Source: CAITSH01 sp945892985
GTDB taxonomy: Bacteria; Pseudomonadota; Gammaproteobacteria; Burkholderiales; SG8-39
Direction: 5' to 3'
Assembly: GCA_945892985.1 (NCBI GenBank)
Contig: CAMDDU010000001.1
Coordinates: forward strand, 124,001 to 188,000
DNA length: 64,000 bases
Shown here: in pieces, positions 1-9,220 of the stretch
Layout of the letters: each line of letters begins with the position of its first letter
Numbering within the stretch: position 1 is the first letter of the stretch
Made by a program: the position numbers and the translations under genes
The notes under the pieces: model-generated
What the model saw: the letters and a program-made list of their open reading frames with translations, nothing else
Told to the model about the DNA's origin: nothing
Databases searched by the model: none

Positions 1-22
1 GTAAGCGCAAAGCACTGACAGA

Positions 23-1000
23 ATGCTCGTCTACATCATCCGCCGGTTGATGCAAAGCGTGTTGGTGCTGTTCGCCATGTCTGTTCTGGTCTTCGCCGGG
101 GTATTTGCCATCGGCAATCCGGTCGACATCCTCATCAACCCGCAGGCGGACCAGGCGGAGATTGCCCGGGTTACCACCGCCATGGGACTGGACAAACCGC
201 TTTGGGAGCAATACACCGTGTTCCTCAAGCAGGCGGCGGTGGGTGATCTGGGCAAATCATTTGTCTACAACATACCGGCGATAAAACTCATTCTCGAACG
301 CCTGCCCGCGACGATGGAATTAGCCCTCTCAGCCATGCTGATTGCCGTGTTGCTGGGAATTCCGCTCGGACTATGGGCCGGCATGCGTCCGGATTCCTGG
401 CCCGGCAGGTTGATCATGAGCGGATCCATACTCGGCTTTTCCCTGCCCACCTTCTGGGTCGGACTGATGCTGATCATGGTGTTCTCCGTTCAACTCGGAT
501 GGCTGCCCTCCAACGGCCGCGGCGAGACGCGCGAGCTATTGGGCGTGGCGGTCAGTTTTCTCACCATCGACGGCCTGTCCCATCTGCTCATGCCGGCCGT
601 CAATCTGGCTTTGTTCAAACTCTCTCTGATCATACGGCTCACCCGGTCGGGCACCCGCGAGGCCCTGCAGCAGGACTACGTGAAGTTCGCCCGCGCCAAG
701 GGTCTGCCCATGCGCCGCGTGATCGGCGTGCACGTGCTAAAAAACATCATGATTCCCATTATCACGGTCATAGGCTTGGAGTTTGGATCGGTCATCGCCT
801 TCGCCATCGTCACCGAATCGGTGTTCGCCTGGCCAGGCATGGGCAAGCTCATCATCGACTCGATCAACCTGCTAGACCGTCCCGTCATCGTGGCGTATCT
901 GTGCGTCATCGTGATCTTGTTCATATTCATCAATCTCGCCGTCGACCTGGTGTATTCGCTACTCGACCCCAGGGTGCGCCTCGTCGATGCGCAGCGCTGA
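23..1000 (+). CDS. Dipeptide/oligopeptide-type ABC transporter permease (DppB/OppB family)
   Basis: First inner-membrane permease of a peptide/nickel-type ABC importer. The 325-residue product has the family's usual length, an N-terminal membrane segment at about residues 9-30, a large external loop, and the binding-protein-dependent transport domain from about residue 95. The cytoplasmic EAA-like coupling loop is visible near residues 211-235 (EALQQDYVKFARAKG). It is the first of four genes (permease, permease, ATPase, ATPase) spaced by 3 bases or overlapping by 4, so they form one transcript. The solute-binding protein gene is not in the window and may lie upstream. Substrate cannot be read from the sequence; peptide is the family default. 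Confidence 0.92.
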   Translation: MLVYIIRRLMQSVLVLFAMSVLVFAGVFAIGNPVDILINPQADQAEIARVTTAMGLDKPLWEQYTVFLKQAAVGDLGKSFVYNIPAIKLILERLPATMELALSAMLIAVLLGIPLGLWAGMRPDSWPGRLIMSGSILGFSLPTFWVGLMLIMVFSVQLGWLPSNGRGETRELLGVAVSFLTIDGLSHLLMPAVNLALFKLSLIIRLTRSGTREALQQDYVKFARAKGLPMRRVIGVHVLKNIMIPIITVIGLEFGSVIAFAIVTESVFAWPGMGKLIIDSINLLDRPVIVAYLCVIVILFIFINLAVDLVYSLLDPRVRLVDAQR

Positions 1001-1003
1001 ATC

Positions 1004-1888
1004 ATGACAGCCGACCAGACGCCTTTTCAGCGCATTTGTGCCGATTTCGCCGCCAGCCGGACGGCCCTTGCCGGGCTCGCCCTGCTCGTCCTTATTCTGC
1101 TCGTTGCGGTCCTCGCGCCCCTCGTTTCACCACAAAACCCCTACGACCTCGCGCAACTGGATGTGCTGGACAGCCGACTGCCGCCGGGTGCGCAGTCGGG
1201 CGACGGAAAAATGACCCACTGGCTTGGCACCGACGATCAGGGGCGCGACATGCTATCGGGCATTTTTTACGGGCTGCGCATCTCCATCTTTGTCGGCATC
1301 AGCGCCACTGTGGCCGCGCTGAGCATCGGCCTGGCGGTCGGCCTGTTGGCGGCCTACTTTGGCGGCAGGACTGACACCATCATCATGCGCATCGTCGATA
1401 TCCAGCTGTCGTTTCCCGCCATACTCATCGCTCTCATTCTGCTGGCATTGCTTGGCCAGGGCACTGGCAAGATCATCATTGCCCTGATCACCGTGCAATG
1501 GGCCTACTACGCGCGCACCGTGCGCGGCACCGCACTGGTGGAGCGGCGCAAGGAATACATCGAGGCCGCCGCATGCCTCGCGCTCTCCCCCACCCGCATT
1601 GTGTTCCGCCACCTGCTGCCAAACTGCCTTCCACCGCTGATCGTGGTTGCAACGGTTCAGGTCGCGGCGGCGATCGCCCTCGAAGCCACGCTATCTTTCC
1701 TTGGCCTCGGCCTGCCCATTACCGAACCTTCGCTTGGCCTGCTGATCGCCAATGGATTTTCCTACTTGCTCTCGGGAAAGTACTGGATAAGTTTTTTCCC
1801 CGGACTGGCGCTGCTGCTCACCATCGTAAGCATCAACCTCGTCGCCGACCAACTGCGCGACGTGCTCAACCCAAGGCTGCAAAAATGA
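1004..1888 (+). CDS. Dipeptide/oligopeptide-type ABC transporter permease (DppC/OppC family)
   Basis: Second permease of the importer, 294 residues, pairing with the upstream DppB-type protein to make the translocation pore. It has the N-terminal OppC-type helix (about residues 20-42), an external segment containing the family signature near LGTDDQGRD, and the EAA loop (EYIEAAACLALS, about residues 182-193). It starts three bases after the previous stop, and its stop overlaps the ATG of the next gene (ATGA), so translation is probably coupled. Confidence 0.92.
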   Translation: MTADQTPFQRICADFAASRTALAGLALLVLILLVAVLAPLVSPQNPYDLAQLDVLDSRLPPGAQSGDGKMTHWLGTDDQGRDMLSGIFYGLRISIFVGISATVAALSIGLAVGLLAAYFGGRTDTIIMRIVDIQLSFPAILIALILLALLGQGTGKIIIALITVQWAYYARTVRGTALVERRKEYIEAAACLALSPTRIVFRHLLPNCLPPLIVVATVQVAAAIALEATLSFLGLGLPITEPSLGLLIANGFSYLLSGKYWISFFPGLALLLTIVSINLVADQLRDVLNPRLQK

Positions 1889-2901
1889 GCGACACGGTGT
1901 TGAGCGTAAAGGGATTGCAAACGCATTTTTTTACCAGGCAGGGCGTGATCCGGGCCGTGGATGACGTCAGCTTTTCAGTCGCACGCGGCAAGATCATGGG
2001 ACTGGTGGGCGAATCCGGATCTGGAAAATCGATGACCGGCTATTCCCTCATGGGCCTGATTGATCCGCCGGGGCAGATAGTTTCGGGGCAGATTCTGCTG
2101 AACGGGCAGGACCTGCGCACCCTCGGCCCCGCGGCCATGCAGAAGCTGCGCGGCGATCGCATCGCGATGATCTTTCAGGATCCAATGATGACGCTCAACC
2201 CGGTGTTACGCGTGGACACCCAGATGGTCGAGGCCATCCACGCACATCGAAATATTTCCGCGAAGGCCGCGCTTGCCGAGGCGCGTGATGCGCTGGAGCG
2301 CGTCGGCATCCCCTCCCCCGACGAGCGCCTGAAGTCCTACCCCCACCAGTTCTCCGGCGGAATGCGCCAGCGCGTGGCTATCGCCATCGCCCTGCTCAAC
2401 AAGCCCGATCTCATCATTGCCGATGAACCCACCACCGCGCTGGACGTCACCATCCAGGGGCAGATACTTCACGAAATGCAAAAGCTTTGCCGTGAATCGG
2501 GCACGGCGCTCATATGGATCACCCACGACTTGTCGGTCATCGCGGGGCTCGCCGACGAAGTCAGCGTCATGTATGCCGGAAAACTGGTCGAACAAGGCGG
2601 CGTCGACGATGTTCTGTCCCACCCCGCACATCCCTACACGCGCGGACTGATCCGGTCGGTTCCGGGCAGCAATGTGCGCGGAAAACCCCTGCATCAGATT
2701 CCCGGCATGACGCCATCCCTGCTGGACTTGCCCGTTGGATGCGCGTTTCGCGAGCGCTGCGACCGCGCCAGTGCCAGGTGCAACGCGGACCCTCTGCCGG
2801 AGCGGCGAACAAACGGCGGCGTATTCCGTTGCTTTCACTCCTGCGACGAAACAACATTGATGGAAGCCACGACGGAAAAACCGACTGCAGCAACACCATG
2901 A
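1885..2901 (+). CDS. Peptide-type ABC transporter ATP-binding protein (DppD/OppD family)
   Basis: ATPase of the importer, 338 residues. The ATG at 1885 was chosen because it overlaps the preceding stop by four bases and gives the normal family N-terminus; the frame stays open further upstream but that part shadows the permease gene. Walker A is GESGSGKS at residues 42-49, the ABC signature is FSGGMRQR, and Walker B ends IIADEPTTALD. The C-terminal extension with a cysteine cluster (RERCDRAS...C) is the oligopeptide-transporter C-terminal domain. It works as a heterodimer with the next ATPase. Confidence 0.93.
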   Translation: MSDTVLSVKGLQTHFFTRQGVIRAVDDVSFSVARGKIMGLVGESGSGKSMTGYSLMGLIDPPGQIVSGQILLNGQDLRTLGPAAMQKLRGDRIAMIFQDPMMTLNPVLRVDTQMVEAIHAHRNISAKAALAEARDALERVGIPSPDERLKSYPHQFSGGMRQRVAIAIALLNKPDLIIADEPTTALDVTIQGQILHEMQKLCRESGTALIWITHDLSVIAGLADEVSVMYAGKLVEQGGVDDVLSHPAHPYTRGLIRSVPGSNVRGKPLHQIPGMTPSLLDLPVGCAFRERCDRASARCNADPLPERRTNGGVFRCFHSCDETTLMEATTEKPTAATP

Positions 2902-3899
2902 CCCTACCCGCCCTGCTGCAACTTCACGGCGTTTCGCGCCGCTTCGTCAAACAACTGGATGCCGCTGAAAAACTGGCAAATCTTCTCGGCGCAAATATTC
3001 GGGAAGAAGTGGTTCATGCCGTGGACAAGGTCGATCTGTGCGTCACGCAGGGCGAAGTGGTCGGCCTGGTGGGCGAGTCGGGCTGCGGCAAATCCACCCT
3101 GGGACGTCTTGCCACGGGCTTGCAACTTCCCGATGAGGGCGAGCGCCTTTGGCGCGGCAAGCCGGTCGCGACCATGCAGGCGGGCGAAAAACGCACGACG
3201 CAGTTGGCGATACAGATGATTTTTCAAGATCCCTACGCCTCACTCAATCCGCGCATGCGTGTCGAAGACATTGTTGGCGAGGCGCCAATCGTGCACGGAC
3301 TGGTTTCAGTCGGAGAAAAGCGGGACTACGTCGCCAGCCTGCTGGAGAAAGTCGGCATGGACCCCAGCCTGATGCGACGGTTTCCGCATCAATTCTCAGG
3401 CGGGCAGCGCAGTCGCATCGGTATCGCGCGCGCCCTGGCGGTAAAACCGGAGTTTCTGGTCTGCGACGAGGCCGTGGCGGCGCTCGATGTATCCATACAG
3501 GCACAGGTTCTGAACCTGTTCATGGCTCTGCGCCACGATCTGGCGCTAACCTATTTGTTCATCAGCCACGACCTCGGCGTGGTACGCCACCTGTCCGACC
3601 GTGTCGTCATCATGTACCTTGGACGCGTGCTCGAAACCGCACCAACCGAAGCGCTTTTTTCCAGCCCCAATCATCCGTACACACAAGCCCTGCTTGCCGA
3701 AGTGCCGCGCCTTGATCTTCGACACCGCAGCTACGCGCTGATCAAGGGTGAAATCCCCTCACCGCTGCATCCTCCCTCCGGCTGCCATTTTCATCCGCGC
3801 TGCCCCCACGCCATGCCACGCTGCAAGACCGAACAACCCGCCCTGCGCGAAGTCGCCCCGCTGCGATTTACCGCATGCCATCTCAATGACCAGCCATGA
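2898..3899 (+). CDS. Peptide-type ABC transporter ATP-binding protein (DppF/OppF family)
   Basis: Second ATPase of the importer, 333 residues from the ATG that overlaps the previous stop (ATGA). Walker A is GESGCGKS at about residues 59-66 and the signature is FSGGQRSR. Walker B reads VCDEAVAALD, with Ala where most family members have Pro (DEPVSALD); the catalytic Glu is kept, so activity is expected. The C-terminal cysteine-containing peptide-transporter extension (PRCPHAMPRC) is present. This closes the four-gene operon; a gap of about 120 bases follows. Confidence 0.93.
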   Translation: MTLPALLQLHGVSRRFVKQLDAAEKLANLLGANIREEVVHAVDKVDLCVTQGEVVGLVGESGCGKSTLGRLATGLQLPDEGERLWRGKPVATMQAGEKRTTQLAIQMIFQDPYASLNPRMRVEDIVGEAPIVHGLVSVGEKRDYVASLLEKVGMDPSLMRRFPHQFSGGQRSRIGIARALAVKPEFLVCDEAVAALDVSIQAQVLNLFMALRHDLALTYLFISHDLGVVRHLSDRVVIMYLGRVLETAPTEALFSSPNHPYTQALLAEVPRLDLRHRSYALIKGEIPSPLHPPSGCHFHPRCPHAMPRCKTEQPALREVAPLRFTACHLNDQP

Positions 3900-4019
3900 A
3901 CAGGCTTGAGCGCGGATGAATAGCCTGAAGAAGCACGACTGGCGCGGGTTTTCAGACTATTGTACGGGCGCGCGTCCGCCATGCGCCCCTGGCACAAACC
4001 ACGCCTCCGGCCGCGCACC

Positions 4020-5264
4020 ATGGCGGAGCCGTCCGTGAGCAGCGCCACGCCAGGAGCACAAAGCAGCTACGCTGTTTTTCGCATTCGCGACTATCGCTTG
4101 CTGATCGGAGGATCTTTTCTCACGACCATCCTGCAACAAACCCAGGCCGTCGCTCTGGGCTGGGATATATACGAGCGTACCGGTTCGGCCATGGCCCTGG
4201 CCTTTATGGGACTTGTCCAATTCATCCCCGTCATGCTGCTATTTCTGCCCGCCGGCCAACTCGCCGACCGCTACGACCGGCGCTGGATCATGGTGCTGTC
4301 GCAATTGCTGTGGTGCGCCGGATCTATCGAGCTCGCCGTGACTGCCTGGACCAATGCCAGTGTCAGTTGGATGTATATCGGGCTTGCCACCAGCGGCGCG
4401 GCGATGATGATCAATCGCCCCTCGCGCGATGCGCTGGTGCCACAGGTCGTACCACTGCCCCTGCTCGCCCGCGCGGTGGCATGGAACTCAAGCAGCTTTC
4501 AGATTGCATCGGTCGTCGGTCCGATGTTGGCGGGTATTTTTATCGCAATGGGCGGCGCCATGCCTGTCTATGCGCTCAACGCCGTCCTGGCGATTGTTTC
4601 ACTCGGGCTGACAATCGCTATCGGAGTACGTCCATCGGCAACAAAGCAGCGCGCAATTTCCTGGGGCGAGGCCTTCGCCGGGCTAGCCCATGTATGGAGG
4701 ACCAAAGTCATCCTCGGACTGATGGCGATCGATTTGTTTGTCATCATCATGGGCGGCGTTTCTGCCTTGTTACCGATCTTCGCCAAGGACATCCTTCATG
4801 TCGGTCCCGCCGGTCTGGGCTGGCTCTCGGCCGCCCCGGCGCTCGGAGCCATTGCCATGGCCCTGCTGCAAGGCCATCGCCGGCCTTACAAAAGAAGCGG
4901 TCGCATCTTCATCGTGGCGATGGCCGGATATAGCACGGCCATGCTGACCTTCGGATTATCGCACTGGTTCTGGCTGTCGTTCGCCGCGTTGCTGTTCGGC
5001 GGAGCCTGTGATTTCACCGGTGCGGTCATACGCCAGACCGTATTGCAGCTGCAAACACCCGACAATTTGAGGGGCCGCGTATCCGCGGTCAACCGCGTTT
5101 TCATCAGCTCATCCAACGAACTCGGTGCCTTCCGCGCCGGCCTGCTAACCTCTTTAGGCAGCCCGGCGGTAACCGTAGTGGCAGGCGGCATCGCCACGCT
5201 GGCGTTCGTGGCTGTCGGCATCCGCCTGTTCCCATCCTTGCGCCGGCTAGGCCGGCTTGAATAA
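4020..5264 (+). CDS. MFS transporter (EntS-like / MFS_3 family)
   Basis: Twelve-helix major facilitator exporter of about 414 residues. The N-terminal region holds the loop-2/3 motif as GQLADRYDRRW, typical of the enterobactin-exporter-like group, and hydrophobic segments run through to residue about 405. The frame is open to a TTG at 3960, with ATG codons at 3981 and 4020; 4020 was chosen because the conserved sequence starts shortly after it (YAVFRIRDYRLL), but 3981 is possible. It ends 18 bases from the convergent lapD gene. The transported substrate is unknown. Confidence 0.85.
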   Translation: MAEPSVSSATPGAQSSYAVFRIRDYRLLIGGSFLTTILQQTQAVALGWDIYERTGSAMALAFMGLVQFIPVMLLFLPAGQLADRYDRRWIMVLSQLLWCAGSIELAVTAWTNASVSWMYIGLATSGAAMMINRPSRDALVPQVVPLPLLARAVAWNSSSFQIASVVGPMLAGIFIAMGGAMPVYALNAVLAIVSLGLTIAIGVRPSATKQRAISWGEAFAGLAHVWRTKVILGLMAIDLFVIIMGGVSALLPIFAKDILHVGPAGLGWLSAAPALGAIAMALLQGHRRPYKRSGRIFIVAMAGYSTAMLTFGLSHWFWLSFAALLFGGACDFTGAVIRQTVLQLQTPDNLRGRVSAVNRVFISSSNELGAFRAGLLTSLGSPAVTVVAGGIATLAFVAVGIRLFPSLRRLGRLE

Positions 5265-5282
5265 CGCGGCAGCCCTGCGCTG

Positions 5283-7243
5283 TCACGACGTCCATAGCTC
5301 GGGCTTGGCAATCACATAACCCTGAACACCGGAAACACCGAGTTTGCTCAGGACATCAATCGACTGCTCTTCTTCAATGCCCTGGGCGATAACCGGAATG
5401 TCCAGCGACTGCGAAATGCGAACCAGTGAAGTGACGAGAAAGCGCGCCTCAGCGCTGGTGAACAAATCGGCGGTAAACTTTGATGACAGTTTGATGTAAA
5501 ACGGCAGCAAGCTCTCAAGCCGTTTAAGCGCCTCACCGCTAACCAGGAAATTATCCAGTGCGAATTGCGCCCCCGCCAGTCGAACCCGCGCGGCAAAAAC
5601 CGGCGTGGCCTCGATATTCTCGATAAAGGCGGCTTCGCTCGTCTCGAACACCAGCCGCCGCGCCAATCGCGGCGCGAGAGCGAGACGCGCACCCAGATGA
5701 TCCAGAAACACCGCGTCGCGCAACGACGCTCCGCACACATTGACGGCAATGATCCCGGCCTCATCCACCGGATCGATAGCGAGTCTATCCATGACCATGT
5801 CCAAAACCGTCGCATCGAGGCGTGGCCCGAGCTGGTGACGAAGCGCCATTGGCACGAACAATCTGGCCTCCACGGGAAGCCCTCCGGACTCCTGCAAACG
5901 CACGTTGATTTCCTTGTGCAGCGGCACCCTCGCAGGCAGACCGACAACGCTCTGCCCATATAGTGACAAGCACCTCGCCGCCAGTGCCTGCTCGATCAAT
6001 TTCCGCCAATCACCGGAACCGCGCGTACCGGCATCGGCTTGCGCAAGCTTGACTATTTCGCAGGCGCCGCGACCGAACGCGGCGGCGCGCGCCAGCGCAA
6101 GATCTGCGGCGGAGAGTAGTCGAGAAAAATGCTGTCCGAGACTTTCAAATTGAACCGCGCCTGCGCGGATCGACGACACGCCGCCGAGGTCCCCCCCCCC
6201 TGAAGCAGGGTCTGCAGCTTGACGCACAAGTCGGTGACATGGCTTGCCGCAAGCTCCGCGCCACCACCTGTTAGCAAAACCACAAACGTTGCCCCGTTCA
6301 GGCGACCGACGCACACATCCGGAGCCCTGCCTGTCGCCGCCAGCATGTCCGCAACCTGGCGCAGCAGCTCATCGGCTTTTTGAAATCCAAATTTGGCATT
6401 GAATTCAGTCAGGCCGGCAATTTCGAACAGTGCGAGGGTACCGGGCTTTATCCCCTCGGCGGAACCGAGGATTTGTTGCACCTGTATTTCCAGGCCGCGC
6501 CGGTTGTAGACCCCGGTTAGCGGATCCATGAAAGCATCGTGGCGATACTGCTCGGCACGATTGACCTCTTCATCAATCGCCGAACGAATTTTCTGCGATA
6601 GCGTGTTGAATGCCGCAACAACGCTCTTTAATTCCCGGGCGCGCGGATGAATGTCGATGACGCCGAACTTCCGCTCCCCCAGATCCCGCGCCGCCACCTC
6701 GATCGCAGACAAGGCACTGAGAACCAGCGCCAGCATGCCGCGCAATCCGAGCAAGGCAAGCAAATAAAGGGCGAACAACCAAGCTGCGGTCTGGATGGTA
6801 CTCTGCCAGAGATGGGCATAGGCAAGAGCCGGACGCGTCGTCACCACAACCCGCCCGATCTGCCGCCACCCGGCGCTAATCAACGATTGCCCGCCTGGTG
6901 CGTGGATGGGGAACAGTCGTTGAAACCATTCTGGAATCCCCGATTCAGCAGCTTGCAGCTTGCGGCTGACCAGCGTGCCGCCGGTCACCGCGATGATGTC
7001 TATACGCTCGAATTGCCCACGGTCGAACACCGGATTGACAATGGTTTCCAGCAGCACGCTATCGCCGGGATCCGCAGAGGAACCGATCGCGAGTGCCAGA
7101 AACGTTGCTGTTTCCTGGGCATGCGCTTCCAGTTGGTTCTGCAGGTAGCTGCGCGTGCCTGAGACCGCCATGAAGCCCACCCCTGCCAACATGAGCGCGA
7201 ACAGCAGTGAGACAGACAGCAGCAAATAGTGACTCAGTTTCAT
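5283..7243 (-). pseudogene. lapD: LapD-like c-di-GMP receptor, split by a frameshift in a G10 tract
   Basis: Two overlapping reading frames together make a protein of about 650 residues, the size of LapD. The first (ATG at 7243) encodes an N-terminal membrane helix, a periplasmic LapD_MoxY_N-type domain, a second helix, a HAMP region and a degenerate GGDEF domain with NGATF in place of GGDEF. The second frame, ending at 5283, carries an EAL-like domain without a catalytic EAL signature (HKEINVR at that place). The frames meet at ten consecutive G on the minus strand (6191-6200). Eleven or eight G would join them without loss of conserved sequence. LapD proteins bind c-di-GMP in the inactive EAL domain and hold the protease LapG at the inner membrane; lapG lies immediately upstream. 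Either a real switched-off or phase-variable allele, or a homopolymer sequencing error. Identity is strong; functional state is unknown. Confidence 0.85.
6191..6200. repeat. Ten-base C/G homopolymer inside lapD
   Basis: Ten consecutive C on the plus strand (G on the coding strand), flanked by T on both sides. It sits between the GGDEF-like and EAL-like halves of lapD, in codons that would encode a short glycine linker. It is the exact junction of the two frames. Runs of this length slip readily during replication and are also a common place for base-count errors. Confidence 0.95.
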
Positions 7244-7262
7244 ACAACTCCCCGGTATGAAC

Positions 7263-7985
7263 TCATAGAGTTGATTCCCTTTCCAAGCGATCGATCAGGC
7301 CTTGCCAGGCGCGAATTTGTGACGAACTGCCTTTGCGATTACCCTGGATGATCACGACATCCTCGTCATTGAAACTAAAGACCGGGACAAGGTCGGTGCG
7401 CTCGGAGGCCGGACGGATCCCACCCTCCAGATTATCCAGTATCAAGGGTTCACTGCCCGGACTGGCGTAATAGGCCAGGACCATATGCGGCTGGTTGAGC
7501 TTGATTGCACGAACATAGGTGATACGCAAACGTTCCACCGGTACGCCGAGTTCCTTCAGCAGGAAATATTTCGCTATGGCGAAGTCTTCGCAGTCGCCAC
7601 CATGACTGCCATAGGTTTCCGCTGGAGTCGCCCAATAATCGAGCCGCCCCCAGTGCTTCTGATCCTCGAAAAAGGGCACTGTGTTAACGAAGGCGTTGAC
7701 CGAAGTCAGTGGCGCAGACTCCGGACCCGGCAACGACCCCTGCGCTTTGGTGCCGCGCTGCTTATGGACGAAATCAGTCCAAGCACCAACACGCAGCTTC
7801 GCGCTGTCACCGAAACGGTTTATGAGATTGGTGATAAGACCCGGCGTGACCGTTGTGGAAAACCCAAGCTCCACCGCCGCAAGGCAAAGTACGGAAGCGA
7901 GGGCAACACCAGACACAAGAGCACAAAAAACCGCTCTCGTTCTGACAGACCGGTAACCGGGAACCCCGGAGCAGTCAAATTGCAT
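7263..7985 (-). CDS. lapG: LapG-type periplasmic transglutaminase-like cysteine protease
   Basis: Calcium-dependent periplasmic protease that in the Lap system cuts the N-terminus of a large surface adhesin and so releases the cell from the surface. The 240-residue product has a hydrophobic export segment at about residues 17-40 and the bacterial transglutaminase-like (TGLU) fold. The catalytic triad is visible as Cys132 (GGDCEDFA), His167 (QPHMVLAYY) and Asp184 (LILDNL), with spacing very close to Pseudomonas LapG. It lies between a hypothetical gene (8066-8788) and lapD (7243), same strand, 19 bases from lapD. No LapA-type adhesin is in the window. Confidence 0.9.
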   Translation of the reverse strand: MQFDCSGVPGYRSVRTRAVFCALVSGVALASVLCLAAVELGFSTTVTPGLITNLINRFGDSAKLRVGAWTDFVHKQRGTKAQGSLPGPESAPLTSVNAFVNTVPFFEDQKHWGRLDYWATPAETYGSHGGDCEDFAIAKYFLLKELGVPVERLRITYVRAIKLNQPHMVLAYYASPGSEPLILDNLEGGIRPASERTDLVPVFSFNDEDVVIIQGNRKGSSSQIRAWQGLIDRLERESTL

Positions 7986-8065
7986 CGAAACAAACCCTGT
8001 TTGCCCACATCAACACGTTTCGGGCAAGCCTAGCACCGGTAGCAAAAAAAAAGGGCCGGCTCCGG

Positions 8066-8788
8066 CTATTTCGAAGCACCGGCGAAAGGCCTCCCGGAAA
8101 ACTCCGCATCAACGGGGACGCCGGTATTGCCGGCAGCTTGCGGCAACCATTGCGGGCGCGCGCCTGATGAGCCGCTCAGCAATTGTGGCTCGCGCACCGA
8201 ACCTCGGGCATTACGTGCAACGATACGCTGTTCGTAGTCCTTGGCGAGCATTTCATCCCGCTTTGCGATCAACTCCGTGACCCGCGTGGTTTCTTTGACG
8301 GGGAAAAATTGTGCGGTTTCTCGATTGTTTTTGTGGGCAAATTTTATTTCAACAATATCGCCAGTTTGGATTCCAGACTGCGACGCGGTGATCAAAGCCC
8401 TGGCTGCGCCGGCGCCATTTGCGAGCAAATCTGGAAAATCAACGTCAACCCAACGTTCGGCGCTCTTGCGCAGGGTTTCAGGCGCGCGGTCCAGCGCCAG
8501 AAAAACCCCTGGCGCAACTCTGAGGTAAATATCGGAAACCCTTCCGGTCGTCTTCGTTCCACCAACATGGCCGTCAGTGCGCGACTCCCTAGCCGCCTTT
8601 GGCGTTTCGCGCAAAGCGTTGGCGGAAGCCAGGCCCGCAGCGCTTGGCGGCATGGCATTGAGGTCGTGGGAAAGCTTGTCTTCTATGATCAAATCACCCC
8701 TATCGTGGCCGGGGAGCACGAATATCATCGCCAGCAAAGCGCCGGTAACCACAACCAATATCAGGGATACGCTTCGCTCGGTCATCAT
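8066..8788 (-). CDS. Hypothetical membrane-anchored protein upstream of lapG
   Basis: About 240 residues with no family I can name. A single N-terminal hydrophobic helix (about residues 6-26) suggests a protein anchored in the inner membrane with a periplasmic body. The middle (DIYLRVAPGVFLALDRAPETL) is a compact predicted domain; a charged, probably helical stretch follows (ELIAKRDEMLAKDYEQR), and the tail is Gly/Ser/Pro-rich and likely disordered. Two ATG codons in tandem (8788, 8785) follow a GGGGAAAT ribosome site, which decides the start against an upstream ATG at 8800. It is first in the unit with lapG and lapD, which suggests a role in the attachment module. Confidence 0.65.
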   Translation of the reverse strand: MMTERSVSLILVVVTGALLAMIFVLPGHDRGDLIIEDKLSHDLNAMPPSAAGLASANALRETPKAARESRTDGHVGGTKTTGRVSDIYLRVAPGVFLALDRAPETLRKSAERWVDVDFPDLLANGAGAARALITASQSGIQTGDIVEIKFAHKNNRETAQFFPVKETTRVTELIAKRDEMLAKDYEQRIVARNARGSVREPQLLSGSSGARPQWLPQAAGNTGVPVDAEFSGRPFAGASK

Positions 8789-8801
8789 ATTTCCCCACAA
8801 T

Positions 8802-8813
8802 GCAAATATTTGC
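8802..8813. promoter_or_regulatory. Perfect 12-base palindrome upstream of the lap unit
   Basis: GCAAATATTTGC is a perfect palindrome starting 14 bases upstream of the chosen start of the hypothetical gene, close to its ribosome site. It is a possible operator for the minus-strand lap unit. No regulator is identified and a chance palindrome in AT-rich DNA cannot be excluded. Confidence 0.3.
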
Positions 8814-9220
8814 TTGAACTAAACGTTTTCTGTTCTGGATAACGGCAGTATTCCCGAAAAATTGAGGGAAATCGCCATAATTATCAGAAATTAGCGCATT
8901 TTTCTGACCCCAAGCTACAAGATAAGCACCACAACGCAGCTCTATTCGTCAACTTGCTTCGGCTACCCAGAACTACAACATTAAAATGCGTAACGCTTCC
9001 ACTCATCAAGTGTAACAATTTCACCCTTCCTTCGAGTCTATTATCTCCAACAAAAACAAGCTTGAAGATGATCAAGGGACGCACGATCTGGGTCGAGTGG
9101 CAAGCAGGATGTAAAATGCAACGTTAAATATGGACTCGGCGACGGGTGAAACGCGCACCGATACCTGATGCGACCGCAGCCGCCCCACCAACGACTTCGT
9201 CGAAACCGCTCCTGACGACC
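8814..9220. other. Intergenic region between the lap unit and ccmA
   Basis: About 400 bases between divergent genes, visibly more AT-rich than its surroundings over 8820-9120. Short open frames on both strands here have no ribosome site or recognisable product. The region must hold promoters for the lap unit (minus) and probably the ccm operon (plus), but I cannot pick a convincing -35/-10 pair. Confidence 0.5.

Noticed and set aside
373..1374. Plus-strand open frame overlapping both peptide-transporter permease genes
   Set aside because: Out-of-frame shadow rich in Arg/His/Pro; both permease genes are intact in their own frames.
8884..9084. Small minus-strand open frame in the AT-rich gap before ccmA
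   Set aside because: No ribosome site or recognisable sequence; chance open frame in AT-rich DNA.
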